Source of the DNA: Palsa-504 sp963822765
GTDB taxonomy: Bacteria > Actinomycetota > Actinomycetes > Streptosporangiales > Streptosporangiaceae
Length of the DNA stretch: 64,000 nt
Reading direction: 5' to 3'
NCBI GenBank assembly: GCA_963822765.1
Contig: CAWGJL010000033.1
Coordinates: 1 to 64,000 of the forward strand
Shown here: positions 54,742 to 63,489 of the stretch, piece after piece
Position numbering within the stretch: the first letter of the stretch is position 1
Layout of the letters: each line of letters opens with the position of its first letter
The notes under the pieces: model-generated
Told to the model about the DNA's origin: nothing
The model's database searches: none
What the model saw: only the letters and a program-made list of their open reading frames with translations
Position numbers and translations under genes: made by a program

Positions 54742-57700
54742 GGGCCCTGGCGGCCGGGGGGCGGGTTAGCTGGCCGGGAGCGCGCAGGATGGTCCGTTCG
54801 GCATAAAAAAGAAGGACCGTAACCGCCGCCGCCCGGGGTTTCTATGACGAAGACGTCGCCGGGGCGGACGGGAACTGAGTCGCAGCCTTGCATGGGGGTC
54901 ACGGTGCCGTCGGGGTGTTCGATCCAGTGCCGGCCGAGGGCGCCGGGCTGGCCGCCGGCCATCCCGAACGCGGGGACGCGGCGGTGGCCGGTCAAGGTGG
55001 TGACGGTCATGGGCTCGGTGAACCGGAGCCGGCGGATGCCGCCGCGGCCGCCGTGCCAGCGGCCCGCGCCGGCGCTGCCGGGCCGGATCCGGTAGGACTC
55101 CAGGAGCACCGGGTAGCGCCACTCGAGCACCTCGGGGTCGGTGAGCCGGGAGTTGGTCATCTTGGTCTGCACCACGTCGGTGCCGTGGAAGCCGTCACCC
55201 GCGCCGGAGCCGCTGGCCACCGTCTCGTAATACTGGTAGCGGTCGTTCCCGAACGTCACGTTGTTCATCGTCCCGGACCCCTCGGCCATCACCCCCAGCG
55301 CCGCGTACAGCGCGCCGGTGACGATCTGGGAGGTCTCCACGTTGCCCGCGGCGACCGCGGCCGGGTACCGCGGGGACAGCATGGTGTGCTCGGGGATGAT
55401 CACGGTGAGCGGCTGCAGGCAGCCGGAGTTGAGCGGGATGTCGTCGTCGACCAGGGTCCGGAACACGTAGAGCACCGCGGCCATGGCCACGCTGGACGGC
55501 GCGTTGAAGTTGTCCTTGAGCTGCGCGGACGTGCCGGTGAAGTCGATCTCTGCGGTCCTGGCCTGCTGGTTGACCGTTACCGTGACGTTTATTTTCGCGC
55601 CGTTGTCCAGCTCGTACTCGAAGTGGCCGTCGTGCAGGGCGGTGATGACCCGGCGGACCGACTCGGCGGCGTTCTCCTGGACGTGGCCCATGTAGGCGCG
55701 CACCACGTCCAGGCCGAAGTGGCCGACCATGGCGTGCAGCTCGCGGATGCCCTCCTCGTTGGCGGCGATCTGGGCGCGCAGGTCGGCCAGGTTGGTCGCC
55801 GGGGCGCGGGAGGGGTACCTGGCGGTTTGCAGCAGGTTGATCGTCTCGGCCTCGTTCAGGCGGCCGTCCTGGACCAGCAGCCAGTTGTCGATCAGCACCC
55901 CCTCCTCCTCGACCCGGGTGCTGGCGCTGGGCATCGACCCCGGCGAGATGCCGCCGATCTCGGCGTGGTGCCCGCGCGACGCCACGTAGAACCAGATCTC
56001 GTCGTGGCGGTTGTCGTCGGCCGGGGCGAAGACGGGGGTGACGACGGTGACGTCCGGGAGGTGAGTGCCGCCGTGGTAGGGGTCGTTGAGGACGTAGACG
56101 TCACCGCGGCGGATGTTCGGGTTGCGCTGGATCACCATCTTTATCGACTCGCCCATCGAGCCGAGGTGGACCGGCATGTGCGGGGCGTTGGCGATCAGGC
56201 CGCCGTCGCGGTCGAAGACCGCGCAGGAGAAGTCGAGGCGCTCCTTGATGTTGACCGAGTGCGCGGTGGCCTGCAGGCGCACGCCCATCTGCTCGGCGAC
56301 CGACATGAACAGGTTGTTGAAGATCTCCAGCATGACCGGGTCGGCGCTGGTGCCGGCCTGCGCGCGATCGGGCCGCGGGGTGGTGCGCTCCAGCATCAGG
56401 TCACCGCGATCGGTCACCACGGCCCGCCAGCCGGGCTCGACCACGGTGGTGGCGAGGTCCTCGGCGATGATGGCGGGGCCGTCCACGGCCTGCCCGCCGC
56501 GCAGGGCGGCGCGGGGGAACAGGTCCACCTCGGCCCAGGAACCCGCGGTGAACATGCGGACCGGCACCGGCTCGGCACTGTCTTTTTCGGCGGAACGGAT
56601 CGTGGTGTCAGCGGGCACGGTTTCCTGGGCGCCGGTCACTTCGACGGAGACCGCCTCGGCGATGATCGTCTTGCCGGGCATCAGGAAGGAGAACCGGCGG
56701 GCGTACTCGGCCTCGAACGCGGCGGTCATCTCGGCCAGCGAGCCGGCCGGGACGATGACCGCGGTGTCGGTGCCGTCGTAGCGCAGGTGCACGCGGCGCG
56801 CGGCGCTGATCTTTGTTCCTGGCGCGACCTCGGCCTGCACCTCGGCGCGGGCGTCGCGCTCGAGCGGCTGGAGGGTCTGGGCTATCTTCCCGGGTGTCCC
56901 GGCGTCCAGCGGGGCCTCGACGGCCTGCTCGCGCATGGCCACCACGTCGGCCAGCCCGATCCCGTAGGCGGACAGCACCCCGGCCAGCGGGTGGATCAGC
57001 ACCTGGGACATGCCCAGGGCGTCGGCGACCGCGCAGGCGTGCTGGCCGCCCGCGCCGCCGAACACGTTCAGCAGGTACTCGGTGACGTCGTAGCCGCGCT
57101 GCACCGAGATCTTCTTGATCGCGTTGGCCATGTTGGCCACGGCGATCTCGACGAAGCCGGCCGCGACCTGCTCGGGTCCGCGGGTATCGCCGGTTTGCTC
57201 GGTGATCTGCGTGGCGAGCTCGTTGAACTTCGCTCGGGTGACCTTTTCGTCCAGCGGCTGGTCGCCGTCGGGACCGAAAACGCGGGGGAATTCCGCGGGC
57301 TGGATCCGGCCGAGCAGGACGTTGGCGTCGGTCAGCGTGAGCGGGCCGCCGTTGCGGTAGCAGGCGGGCCCGGGATCGGCGCCCGCGGAGTCCGGCCCGA
57401 CCCGGTACCGGCTGCCGTCGAAGTGCAGCACCGAGCCGCCGCCCGCGGCCACGGTGTGGATGGACAGCATCGGGGCCCGCATCCGGACCCCGGCGACCAG
57501 CGTCTCGTACTCGCGCTCGAGGTTCCCCGCGTAGTGCGACACGTCGGTCGAGGTGCCGCCCATGTCGAACCCGATGACTCTAGTGAATCCGGCGTTGCTC
57601 GCAGTCCTGGCCATCCCGACGATGCCGCCCGCCGGGCCGGACAAGATGGAGTCCTTGCCGCGGAAGCTGGCCGCGTCGGTCAGGCCGCCGTTGGACTGCA

Positions 57701-58427
57701 TGAACAGGAGCTTGACGCCGTTGAGCTCGCTGGCCACCTCGGACACGTACCGCTGCAGGATCGGGGACAGGTAGGCGTCCACCACCGTGGTGTCGCCCCG
57801 GGAGACCAGCTTCATCAGCGGGCTGGTCCGGTGCGACTCGCTGACCTGGGTGAACCCGGCGTCCCGGGCCAGGGCGCCGATTCTGCGCTCATGGTCCGGG
57901 TAGCGGTAACCGTGCATGCAGACGATGGCGACGGCCTTGAATCCGTCTTTTCGTGCTTGTGCGAGGTCGTGCGTTACTGCGTCTTCGTCCAGCGGGGTGA
58001 GGATCTCGCCGTGGGCGCCGATCCGCTCGCCGGCCTCGATGACCCGGTCGTAGAGGAGTTGCGGTAGTTCTATCCGGCGGTCGAAGATCCGCGGCCGGTT
58101 CTGGTAGGCGATGCGCAGCGCGTCGGCGAAACCGCGGGTGATGACCAGGACGGTGGGCTCGCCCGTGCGCTCGAGCAGCGCGTTGGTGGCCACCGTGGTG
58201 CCCAGGCGGACCTGCCTGATCCTGTCCGCGGGGATCGGCTCGTGGCGGTTGAGCTGGAGCAGCTGGCGGATGCCGGCCACCGCGGCGTCGCGGTAGGCGC
58301 GGGGATTATCGGAGAGCAGCTTGTGCGCGATCAGCTGCCCGTCGGGGCGCCGGGCGACGATGTCGGTGAACGTACCGCCCCGGTCGATCCAGAACTCCCA
58401 CTGGTCAGTGTTTCCCTGATTAGGCAC
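54738..58427 (-). CDS. Fused hydantoinase A/B (5-oxoprolinase-type) enzyme
   Basis: The 1229-residue product joins both hydantoinase families. HyuA (residues ~1-680) is an ASKHA ATPase: WIDRGGTFTDIVARRPDG, RLGTTVATNALLERTGEP, RVIGFDMGGTSTDVSHYAGN, AAGGGSVLHFDGSRYRVGPD. HyuB (from ~695) has VMLEIFNNLFMSVAEQMGVR, VYVLNDPYHGGTHLPDV, SRGHHAEIGGISPGSMPS and NFNAPSSVAMAAVLYVFRTL. Such enzymes use ATP to open 5-oxoproline or hydantoin rings. The normal end is VIETPGGGGYG; here ~25 further residues run through an A-run motif copy to the stop, so the tail may be non-native. ATG 58427 overlaps the upstream AAA gene by 8 bp. Confidence 0.93.
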   Translation of the reverse strand: MPNQGNTDQWEFWIDRGGTFTDIVARRPDGQLIAHKLLSDNPRAYRDAAVAGIRQLLQLNRHEPIPADRIRQVRLGTTVATNALLERTGEPTVLVITRGFADALRIAYQNRPRIFDRRIELPQLLYDRVIEAGERIGAHGEILTPLDEDAVTHDLAQARKDGFKAVAIVCMHGYRYPDHERRIGALARDAGFTQVSESHRTSPLMKLVSRGDTTVVDAYLSPILQRYVSEVASELNGVKLLFMQSNGGLTDAASFRGKDSILSGPAGGIVGMARTASNAGFTRVIGFDMGGTSTDVSHYAGNLEREYETLVAGVRMRAPMLSIHTVAAGGGSVLHFDGSRYRVGPDSAGADPGPACYRNGGPLTLTDANVLLGRIQPAEFPRVFGPDGDQPLDEKVTRAKFNELATQITEQTGDTRGPEQVAAGFVEIAVANMANAIKKISVQRGYDVTEYLLNVFGGAGGQHACAVADALGMSQVLIHPLAGVLSAYGIGLADVVAMREQAVEAPLDAGTPGKIAQTLQPLERDARAEVQAEVAPGTKISAARRVHLRYDGTDTAVIVPAGSLAEMTAAFEAEYARRFSFLMPGKTIIAEAVSVEVTGAQETVPADTTIRSAEKDSAEPVPVRMFTAGSWAEVDLFPRAALRGGQAVDGPAIIAEDLATTVVEPGWRAVVTDRGDLMLERTTPRPDRAQAGTSADPVMLEIFNNLFMSVAEQMGVRLQATAHSVNIKERLDFSCAVFDRDGGLIANAPHMPVHLGSMGESIKMVIQRNPNIRRGDVYVLNDPYHGGTHLPDVTVVTPVFAPADDNRHDEIWFYVASRGHHAEIGGISPGSMPSASTRVEEEGVLIDNWLLVQDGRLNEAETINLLQTARYPSRAPATNLADLRAQIAANEEGIRELHAMVGHFGLDVVRAYMGHVQENAAESVRRVITALHDGHFEYELDNGAKINVTVTVNQQARTAEIDFTGTSAQLKDNFNAPSSVAMAAVLYVFRTLVDDDIPLNSGCLQPLTVIIPEHTMLSPRYPAAVAAGNVETSQIVTGALYAALGVMAEGSGTMNNVTFGNDRYQYYETVASGSGAGDGFHGTDVVQTKMTNSRLTDPEVLEWRYPVLLESYRIRPGSAGAGRWHGGRGGIRRLRFTEPMTVTTLTGHRRVPAFGMAGGQPGALGRHWIEHPDGTVTPMQGCDSVPVRPGDVFVIETPGGGGYGPSFLCRTDHPARSRPANPPPGRQGP
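54789..54814 (+). repeat. CCGTTCGGC-plus-A-run recurrent motif at the hydantoinase 3' end
   Basis: Contains GGTCCGTTCGGCATAAAAAA, antisense to the hydantoinase tail. Without the A run, the same GGTCCGTTCGGCATAA string occurs on the minus strand within parC at about 42971-42986. Confidence 0.6.
56577..56603 (-). repeat. CCGTTC-plus-A-run recurrent motif, copy inside the hydantoinase gene
   Basis: The minus (coding) strand contains ATCCGTTCCGCCGAAAAAGA, read as IRSAEKD. It is the weakest of the five main copies. Confidence 0.5.
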
Positions 58428-60909
58428 GGATCTGGCTGGGGTCCAGGTCGCGGTAAGCGGTCTGCACGTCGGCGCCGGTCACCGTGGTCAGGTCCGCGGC
58501 GGTGGCCTGCTCACCCAGGCGGACCACCCGGACGTCCCGGCTGGCGCAGGCCCGCTCGAACAGGGACCGGGCGAACCGGCCGTTGCCGAGCTCGTCGATC
58601 CGGCCCATCGCGCAGGCCTGGGTGAAGATGTCCCGCAGGACCTCGAGGGCTTGCGGCTCGAAGGAGTCCCCGGCTTGTTCGGCGAGCAGGCGGGAGATCT
58701 GCACCAGGTCGTCGGGCCGGTAACTGGGGAAGGTGACCCGGGTGCCGAAGCGCGAGGCCAGGCCCGGGTTGCTGCGCAGGAACCGGTCCATGTCACTTGG
58801 GTAGCCGGCCAGCACGATGACCAGCCGGTCGCGGTCGTCCTCGGCCCGCTTGAGCAGCGTCTGGACCGCCTCGGCGCCGAACGCGTCGCCGCCGGAGTAC
58901 CCGTCGTTGTGCAGCGAGTACGCCTCGTCGACGAACAGCACGCCGCCCATGGCCGAGTCGATGAGCCGGCCGGTCTTGATCGCGGTCGAGCCGAGGTGCT
59001 CGCCGACCAGGTCGCCCCGGTGCGCCTCGACCACCTCGGGCCGGACCAGCAGGCCGAGGGCGGCGAAGATCCGGCCCAGGATGCGCGCGACCGTGGTCTT
59101 GCCGGTGCCGGGCGGCCCGGTGAAGACGAAGTGCCGGGCCGGCGGCTGGCTGGTCAGCCCGTGCGTGTCTCTCAGTTTCGCCACGCGCAGCTGGGCGGCG
59201 ATGGCGCGCACCTGCTCCTTGACCGGTTCCAGGCCGACCAGCTCGTCGAGCTCGGCGAGCGCGCCCTCCACGGTGGGCGTGTCCTCGTAGCCGCGCATCC
59301 TGCTGGTCAGCTCGGCGTAGGCCTGCTGCAGGTCTTTGGCGCGGATGGTGATCAGGTCCTCGCGGGAGGGTTCCGCGGTCCGGGTCATGATCCGGACGTC
59401 GCGGGCCTGGCCCGCCTTTTCCAGCAGGCTGCGGACGAACCGGCCGTTGCCCAGCTCGTCGGCGATCCGGCGCCGGCCGACCTCCTCGAAGGTGCGCCAC
59501 AGCACCGGCCGCGCGTCCGGGTCCAGCGTCTCGCCGCGCCGGTCCAGCGCCGCCTCGGCCAGGGCCAGCAGCTCCGGCGGGGAGTAGCTCGGGAACTTCA
59601 GCCGGGTGGCGAACCGGGAGGCCAGGCCGGGGTTGGAGGCCAGGAAGCCCTCCATCTGCTTCTCGTACCCGGCCAGGATGATGATCAGGTCCTCGCGGTT
59701 GTCCTCGGCCCGCTTGAGCAGGGTCTGGACCGCCTCCACGCCGAACCGGTCGCTCTGCCCGTCGCCCTCGTTGACCAGGCTGTAGGCCTCGTCGATGAAC
59801 AGCACCCCGCCCAGGGCCGAGTCGACGAGCTCGTTGGTCTTGATCGCGGTCGCGCCCAGGTACTCCCCGACCAGGTCGGCCCGGTGCGCCTCGATGACCT
59901 CGGGAATCTCCAGCAGGCCGTACGCGTAGAAGATCTTGGCCAGGACCCGGGCCACGGTCGTCTTGCCGGTACCCGGCGGGCCGAGGAAGACGAAGTGCCG
60001 CATCGGCCGCTCCGTGGTGACCCCGGCCACGGCCCGCCGCCGGGCGGCCTCGATGGAGGCGCGGATCGAGCGGACCTGCTCCTTGACCGGGGTCAGCCCG
60101 ATCATCTCCTCCAGCTCGGCCATGGCGTCCTCGACCGAGATCCGCGGCTGGGGACGCGGGGCGGTGCCCGGGTGGTCGCGGACGGCGTGTTCGGCGTAGG
60201 GGATGGCGGCGGCGCGGGCCGGGACGCTGTAGCCGGGGCCGCCCGGGTGACCTCCGCCGGGGCCGCCTGGGTAGCGGCCGCTGGCCGGGGGCGCGCCGGC
60301 GGGCATGGCGCCGGCCGGGCCCAGGCCGTTCCTGCGGGCCTGGCCGGCGTTGCGGCCCTGGTCGCTGCGGGCGTAGCCGTCGCGGGCCTGGCCGGGGCCG
60401 TCGCGGCCGTACATGCGCTCGTCCTGGACGACCTTGGCCAGCCGCCAGCCCAGGATGGCCAGCGCGATGAGGATCGCCGCGACCACGCCGATGGTCGGCT
60501 GGTGCGGCCACACCCGGAGCAGGATGAAACCGGCCGGGATCGACCAGAGCATGGCCCAGGCGGTGGTCCGGCAGGGCACGTGCGAGCTGGCCAGCCTCTT
60601 GGTCGTGGCGGCCCAGGCGATCACGAACGGGAGGATCAGCAGCGGGATCGTCCATACCCCGTGCACCCGCGAGAACTCCCCGATGGGGATCACCCAGGTG
60701 GCAACCGCGTAGGCCGCGGCGCGTCCCGGCCGCTTCTGGGCTACAGCGATGAACGCGTAGCCCAGGGCATACAGGAAAATAAGGGGAGACAGCACGATCA
60801 CAAGAAGCAGCCTGGCGATCAGGGGTAGTCGCTTCGCTCGCTGCATGATCCGCGTGCCCAAGCTTGGCTTGTCTTGCGCGGCGGGCTGGGCCCGGTCGTG
60901 TGGCAGCAT
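58420..60909 (-). CDS. Membrane-anchored double-AAA ATPase (CbxX/CfxQ, EccA-like)
   Basis: ATG 60909 opens MLPHDRAQPAAQDKPSLGTR. Residues ~25-165 hold about five membrane helices (LLLVIVLSPLIFLYALGYAF, IPLLILPFVIAWAATTKRLA, GVVAAILIALAILGWRLAKV). A Gly/Pro-rich linker leads to two CbxX/CfxQ-type AAA modules, each with Walker A GPPGTGKTTVAR and a Walker B motif (GGVLFIDEAYSL, GGVLFVDEAYSL). Similar AAA proteins assist type VII secretion (EccA) or remodel Rubisco; neither system is visible here. The membrane part and the tandem modules suggest a remodelling machine at the inner face of the membrane. Upstream in-frame sequence to 61089 consists of 13-bp repeats and is unlikely to be coding. The stop overlaps the hydantoinase start by 8 bp. 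Confidence 0.88.
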   Translation of the reverse strand: MLPHDRAQPAAQDKPSLGTRIMQRAKRLPLIARLLLVIVLSPLIFLYALGYAFIAVAQKRPGRAAAYAVATWVIPIGEFSRVHGVWTIPLLILPFVIAWAATTKRLASSHVPCRTTAWAMLWSIPAGFILLRVWPHQPTIGVVAAILIALAILGWRLAKVVQDERMYGRDGPGQARDGYARSDQGRNAGQARRNGLGPAGAMPAGAPPASGRYPGGPGGGHPGGPGYSVPARAAAIPYAEHAVRDHPGTAPRPQPRISVEDAMAELEEMIGLTPVKEQVRSIRASIEAARRRAVAGVTTERPMRHFVFLGPPGTGKTTVARVLAKIFYAYGLLEIPEVIEAHRADLVGEYLGATAIKTNELVDSALGGVLFIDEAYSLVNEGDGQSDRFGVEAVQTLLKRAEDNREDLIIILAGYEKQMEGFLASNPGLASRFATRLKFPSYSPPELLALAEAALDRRGETLDPDARPVLWRTFEEVGRRRIADELGNGRFVRSLLEKAGQARDVRIMTRTAEPSREDLITIRAKDLQQAYAELTSRMRGYEDTPTVEGALAELDELVGLEPVKEQVRAIAAQLRVAKLRDTHGLTSQPPARHFVFTGPPGTGKTTVARILGRIFAALGLLVRPEVVEAHRGDLVGEHLGSTAIKTGRLIDSAMGGVLFVDEAYSLHNDGYSGGDAFGAEAVQTLLKRAEDDRDRLVIVLAGYPSDMDRFLRSNPGLASRFGTRVTFPSYRPDDLVQISRLLAEQAGDSFEPQALEVLRDIFTQACAMGRIDELGNGRFARSLFERACASRDVRVVRLGEQATAADLTTVTGADVQTAYRDLDPSQIRA

Positions 60910-60937
60910 TCGCTTCTTCGTTCCTAGTCCCTGCCTC

Positions 60938-61002
60938 GCAGCCTCGCTCTGCAGCCTCGCTCTGCAGCCTCGCTCTGCAACCTCGGTCTGCAGCCTCGCC
61001 GT
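60938..61002. repeat. Five 13-bp tandem repeats in the AAA gene leader
   Basis: Units of GCAGCCTCGCTCT begin at 60938, 60951, 60964, 60977 and 60990; the last two carry substitutions. The 13-bp period shifts the reading frame each time, arguing against a coding role. Confidence 0.75.
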
Positions 61003-61263
61003 CGGCCTCGGCCCGGAGCGCCCGCACCCCGTTGCCGGACAGTCGTATGTCTTGTATAGCGCATCACCCCGGATCACGTAAGCGCACACGTCGATACTGT
61101 GGGTGAAAAATCCTCATGGTGGAACCGAGGCGGGTGTGCTGGCGCGGCCGGCGGAGGGTGCTGGCGCGGCGGCGGAGGGGTGCCGGGCGGCGAGGGGTGC
61201 TGGCGCGGCCGGCGGCGATGTCAGGATAAGTGGTGTTGAGGCTCTGGGACCTTGGAGAGGCGC

Positions 61264-62505
61264 ATGTACAGGATCGAGGCTGAGCTGCTCATTCCCGGCC
61301 ACGGCCAACCCGTCCGGGGCGGGGTGGTGGTGCTGGACGGAGCGCGGATCGGCTACGCGGGGCCAGCCGCGACGGCCCCGCCGACCCCGGACGCCGCCGT
61401 CTCGCAAGTGGCCGCGGTCATGCCGGGAATGTGGGACTGCCACGGGCACTTCCTCGGGACCAGGACCTTTGACCTGGCGCAGCTGCCCGCCGAACCGCTG
61501 GCGTTGCGCGGCGCGCGTTCGGCGCGGGACCTGCGGGCCGCGCTGGACGCGGGCATCACCTCGGTGCGCGAGGTGGGCGGGCTCGGCGTCGAACTGGCCC
61601 GCGCCGTGGCCGAGGGCGTGCTGGACGGCCCGGCCATCTACGCCGCGGGCGCGATCTTGTCCACCACCGGCGGGCACGCGGACCTGCACTCCTTGCCGCT
61701 GGAATGGATGGTTTCCTGGTCCGGTCACGCCGGGACCATGCGGCTGGCCGACGGGCCGGACGACTGCGCCCGGGCGGTCCGGGAGCAGCTGCGGCGCAAC
61801 GCCAAGGTGATCAAGGTGTGTGCCTCGGGCGGCGTGCTGTCCGAGGTCGACGACCCGATTCACCAGCAGTTCACGCTGGCCGAGCTGCGCGCGATCGTCG
61901 AGGTGGCGGGGCTGGCCGACCGGGTGGTGGCCGCGCACTGCCACGGCAAGCCGGGGATCATGGCCGCGCTGCGCGCCGGGGTGCGCACCATCGAGCACGG
62001 CACCTACCTGGACGACGAGGGCTGCGACGCGATGCGCGAGTCCGGCGCGATCCTGGTCCCGACCCGGACGATCATCGAGGACATCCTGGCGTTTGGTGAG
62101 TCGGTGCCGGACTACGCGCGGGTCAAGCTGGAGGCGATCGCCGATATCCACGCGCAGGCCGTGACCCGCGCCTACGAGCACGGGGTCACCATCGCCATGG
62201 GCACCGACATCGGCCTGACCGGCCCGGACCGGCCCAACTCGTGGGGCCAGAACGGCTCCGAGCCCGGCTACCTGGTGAAGCTGGGCATGACGCCGCTGGA
62301 GGCGATCGAGGCGACCACCGCCATCGGGCCGCTCACCCTCGGGCCGCAGGCGCCGCGCAGCGGGCAGCTCGCCGAGGGCTACGACGCCGACGTGATCACC
62401 CTGGACGCCGATCCGCTGGCCGACATCGGCGTGCTCGCCGACCCGGACCGCATCACCGGCGTCTGGACCCGGGGCCGGCGAGTGAAGGGCGCCGCGGCGG
62501 CGTAG
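61264..62505 (+). CDS. Metal-dependent amidohydrolase
   Basis: ATG 61264 (MYRIEAELLIPGHG) follows GGAGAGG; a TTG at 61252 is in frame. The 413-residue product has a composite beta-sandwich plus TIM barrel: MWDCHGHFLG (HxH), VIKVCASGGVLSEVDDP (carboxylated Lys), VVAAHCHGKPGI and TIEHGTYL (two His), VTIAMGTDIGLTGPD (Asp), then GQLAEGYDADVITLDADPL. This matches the imidazolonepropionase-like/prolidase-like amidohydrolase group. The substrate is unknown. A short G-rich tandem repeat (GTGCTGGCGCGGCCGGCGG type, 61135-61215) fills the leader. Confidence 0.9.
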   Translation: MYRIEAELLIPGHGQPVRGGVVVLDGARIGYAGPAATAPPTPDAAVSQVAAVMPGMWDCHGHFLGTRTFDLAQLPAEPLALRGARSARDLRAALDAGITSVREVGGLGVELARAVAEGVLDGPAIYAAGAILSTTGGHADLHSLPLEWMVSWSGHAGTMRLADGPDDCARAVREQLRRNAKVIKVCASGGVLSEVDDPIHQQFTLAELRAIVEVAGLADRVVAAHCHGKPGIMAALRAGVRTIEHGTYLDDEGCDAMRESGAILVPTRTIIEDILAFGESVPDYARVKLEAIADIHAQAVTRAYEHGVTIAMGTDIGLTGPDRPNSWGQNGSEPGYLVKLGMTPLEAIEATTAIGPLTLGPQAPRSGQLAEGYDADVITLDADPLADIGVLADPDRITGVWTRGRRVKGAAAA

Positions 62506-62936
62506 CTTGGCGTGTCGCTGGGCGGTGGGCCGCTTTTTTGCGGGCCGGCGGCGTTTTGCGGGGCTCGGTTGGGGCTCGTTTGCGGGGCCTCGGTTGGGGC
62601 TCGTTTGCGACGGGGTCTGCGGATCTTTTGCGGTCGATGTGACGTGGGGACCGGTGATTCACGATCGCGGGCGGTGGCGGCAGCGGGCCGAGGTGCGGCT
62701 GTGCGGGGGAACCGCCCGGCGGCGGGAGCCGGAGGCGGCGGCAACGACGTGATTGCGGCAACCATGCCGGCGGGTGCGCATGATTGCGGCAATCATGTCG
62801 TTGCGCGGGTCACCGCAGACGGGCCAGGTGGTAACGGGGAGGAAGGCGGGGCAGGAGTGCCCGCAGAAGTCCTGACGCTCACCCCGGGGACACCCGTCCG
62901 CGGCCTATGGTGCATGACATCCCGGAAACCCTGGGG
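62506..62936. other. 431-bp gene-free stretch with direct repeats and a large palindrome
   Basis: No gene is supported. Near 62550-62612 there is a direct repeat with core GGTTGGGGCTCGTTTGCG. A large imperfect palindrome lies at 62742-62803. The rest is G-rich and unremarkable. Confidence 0.55.
62742..62803. repeat. 25-bp-arm palindrome containing ATGATTGCGGCAATCAT
   Basis: Arms 62742-62766 and 62779-62803 match in inverted orientation at 22 of 25 positions around a 12-nt spacer. The right arm holds a perfect smaller dyad, ATGATTGC-G-GCAATCAT, and the left a weaker copy. It lies between converging genes and could be a terminator, an operator pair or a REP-like element. Confidence 0.65.
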
Positions 62937-63425
62937 TTAGAGGGGGCGGGTGAGGTCGATCTCGTCGTGGAGCGGGATGCCGTAGTCGCCGACCCGGGGG
63001 ATCTGCGGCTTGCGCTGGCGGGACTGGTCGACCGCGCCGGGCCGGAGCTCGGCCATGCGGAAGCCGCGGCGCTGGTAGAAACGGATCGCGTCGATGTTGT
63101 CGTTGGTGGTGGTGAGGCGGATCTCGCGGCAGCCGAAGCGCCGTGCCTTGCCCACGGCGGCCTCGATGAGCATGGTCCCGATCCCGGCCCGGCGGTCGAT
63201 GGCGTTGAGCGTGACGATCTCGAGCATGGTGCCGACGAGCTGGTAGGTGAGCAGGCCGGCGACCCGGCGGGATCGTTCGGCGATGAAGCCGCCCAGCTCG
63301 GCGGGCCGCAGGCTGCTGCCGTGGACCGCCACGGTCTCCGAGCCCCACAGCTCGGCGACAAGCCAGGCCAGCATCGGCCGATCACCCTCCTCGATCGGCC
63401 TGATCCGGATCTCCGGCTCCTTCAC
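62937..63425 (-). CDS. GNAT-family N-acetyltransferase
   Basis: GTG 63425 (VKEPEIRIRPIEEGDRP) is the likely start; the 162-residue product has the GNAT core: LTYQLVGTMLEIVTLNAIDR, RAGIGTMLIEAAVGKARRFG (acetyl-CoA loop), REIRLTTTNDNIDAIRFYQR, RGFRMAELRPGAVD. Catalysis uses acetyl-CoA to modify an unknown amine. Upstream in-frame sequence to 63542 is antisense to the DoxX-like gene and is not preferred. It diverges from that gene with a 64-bp gap. Confidence 0.92.
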   Translation of the reverse strand: MKEPEIRIRPIEEGDRPMLAWLVAELWGSETVAVHGSSLRPAELGGFIAERSRRVAGLLTYQLVGTMLEIVTLNAIDRRAGIGTMLIEAAVGKARRFGCREIRLTTTNDNIDAIRFYQRRGFRMAELRPGAVDQSRQRKPQIPRVGDYGIPLHDEIDLTRPL

Positions 63426-63489
63426 CCCGCCATTATGGCTACTGGCCGGCCCGGCGGTTACAAGGCGACCAGGCGGGCAGACGGCGTCA

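Noticed and set aside
54888..58067. A 1059-residue open frame antisense to the hydantoinase gene
   Set aside because: It has low-complexity Gly/Arg/Val/His composition and no family motifs. Long antisense frames are common in very G+C-rich genes, and the minus-strand protein is clearly real.
62507..62940. Short open frames after the amidohydrolase
   Set aside because: They arise from G-rich direct repeats and show no family pattern.
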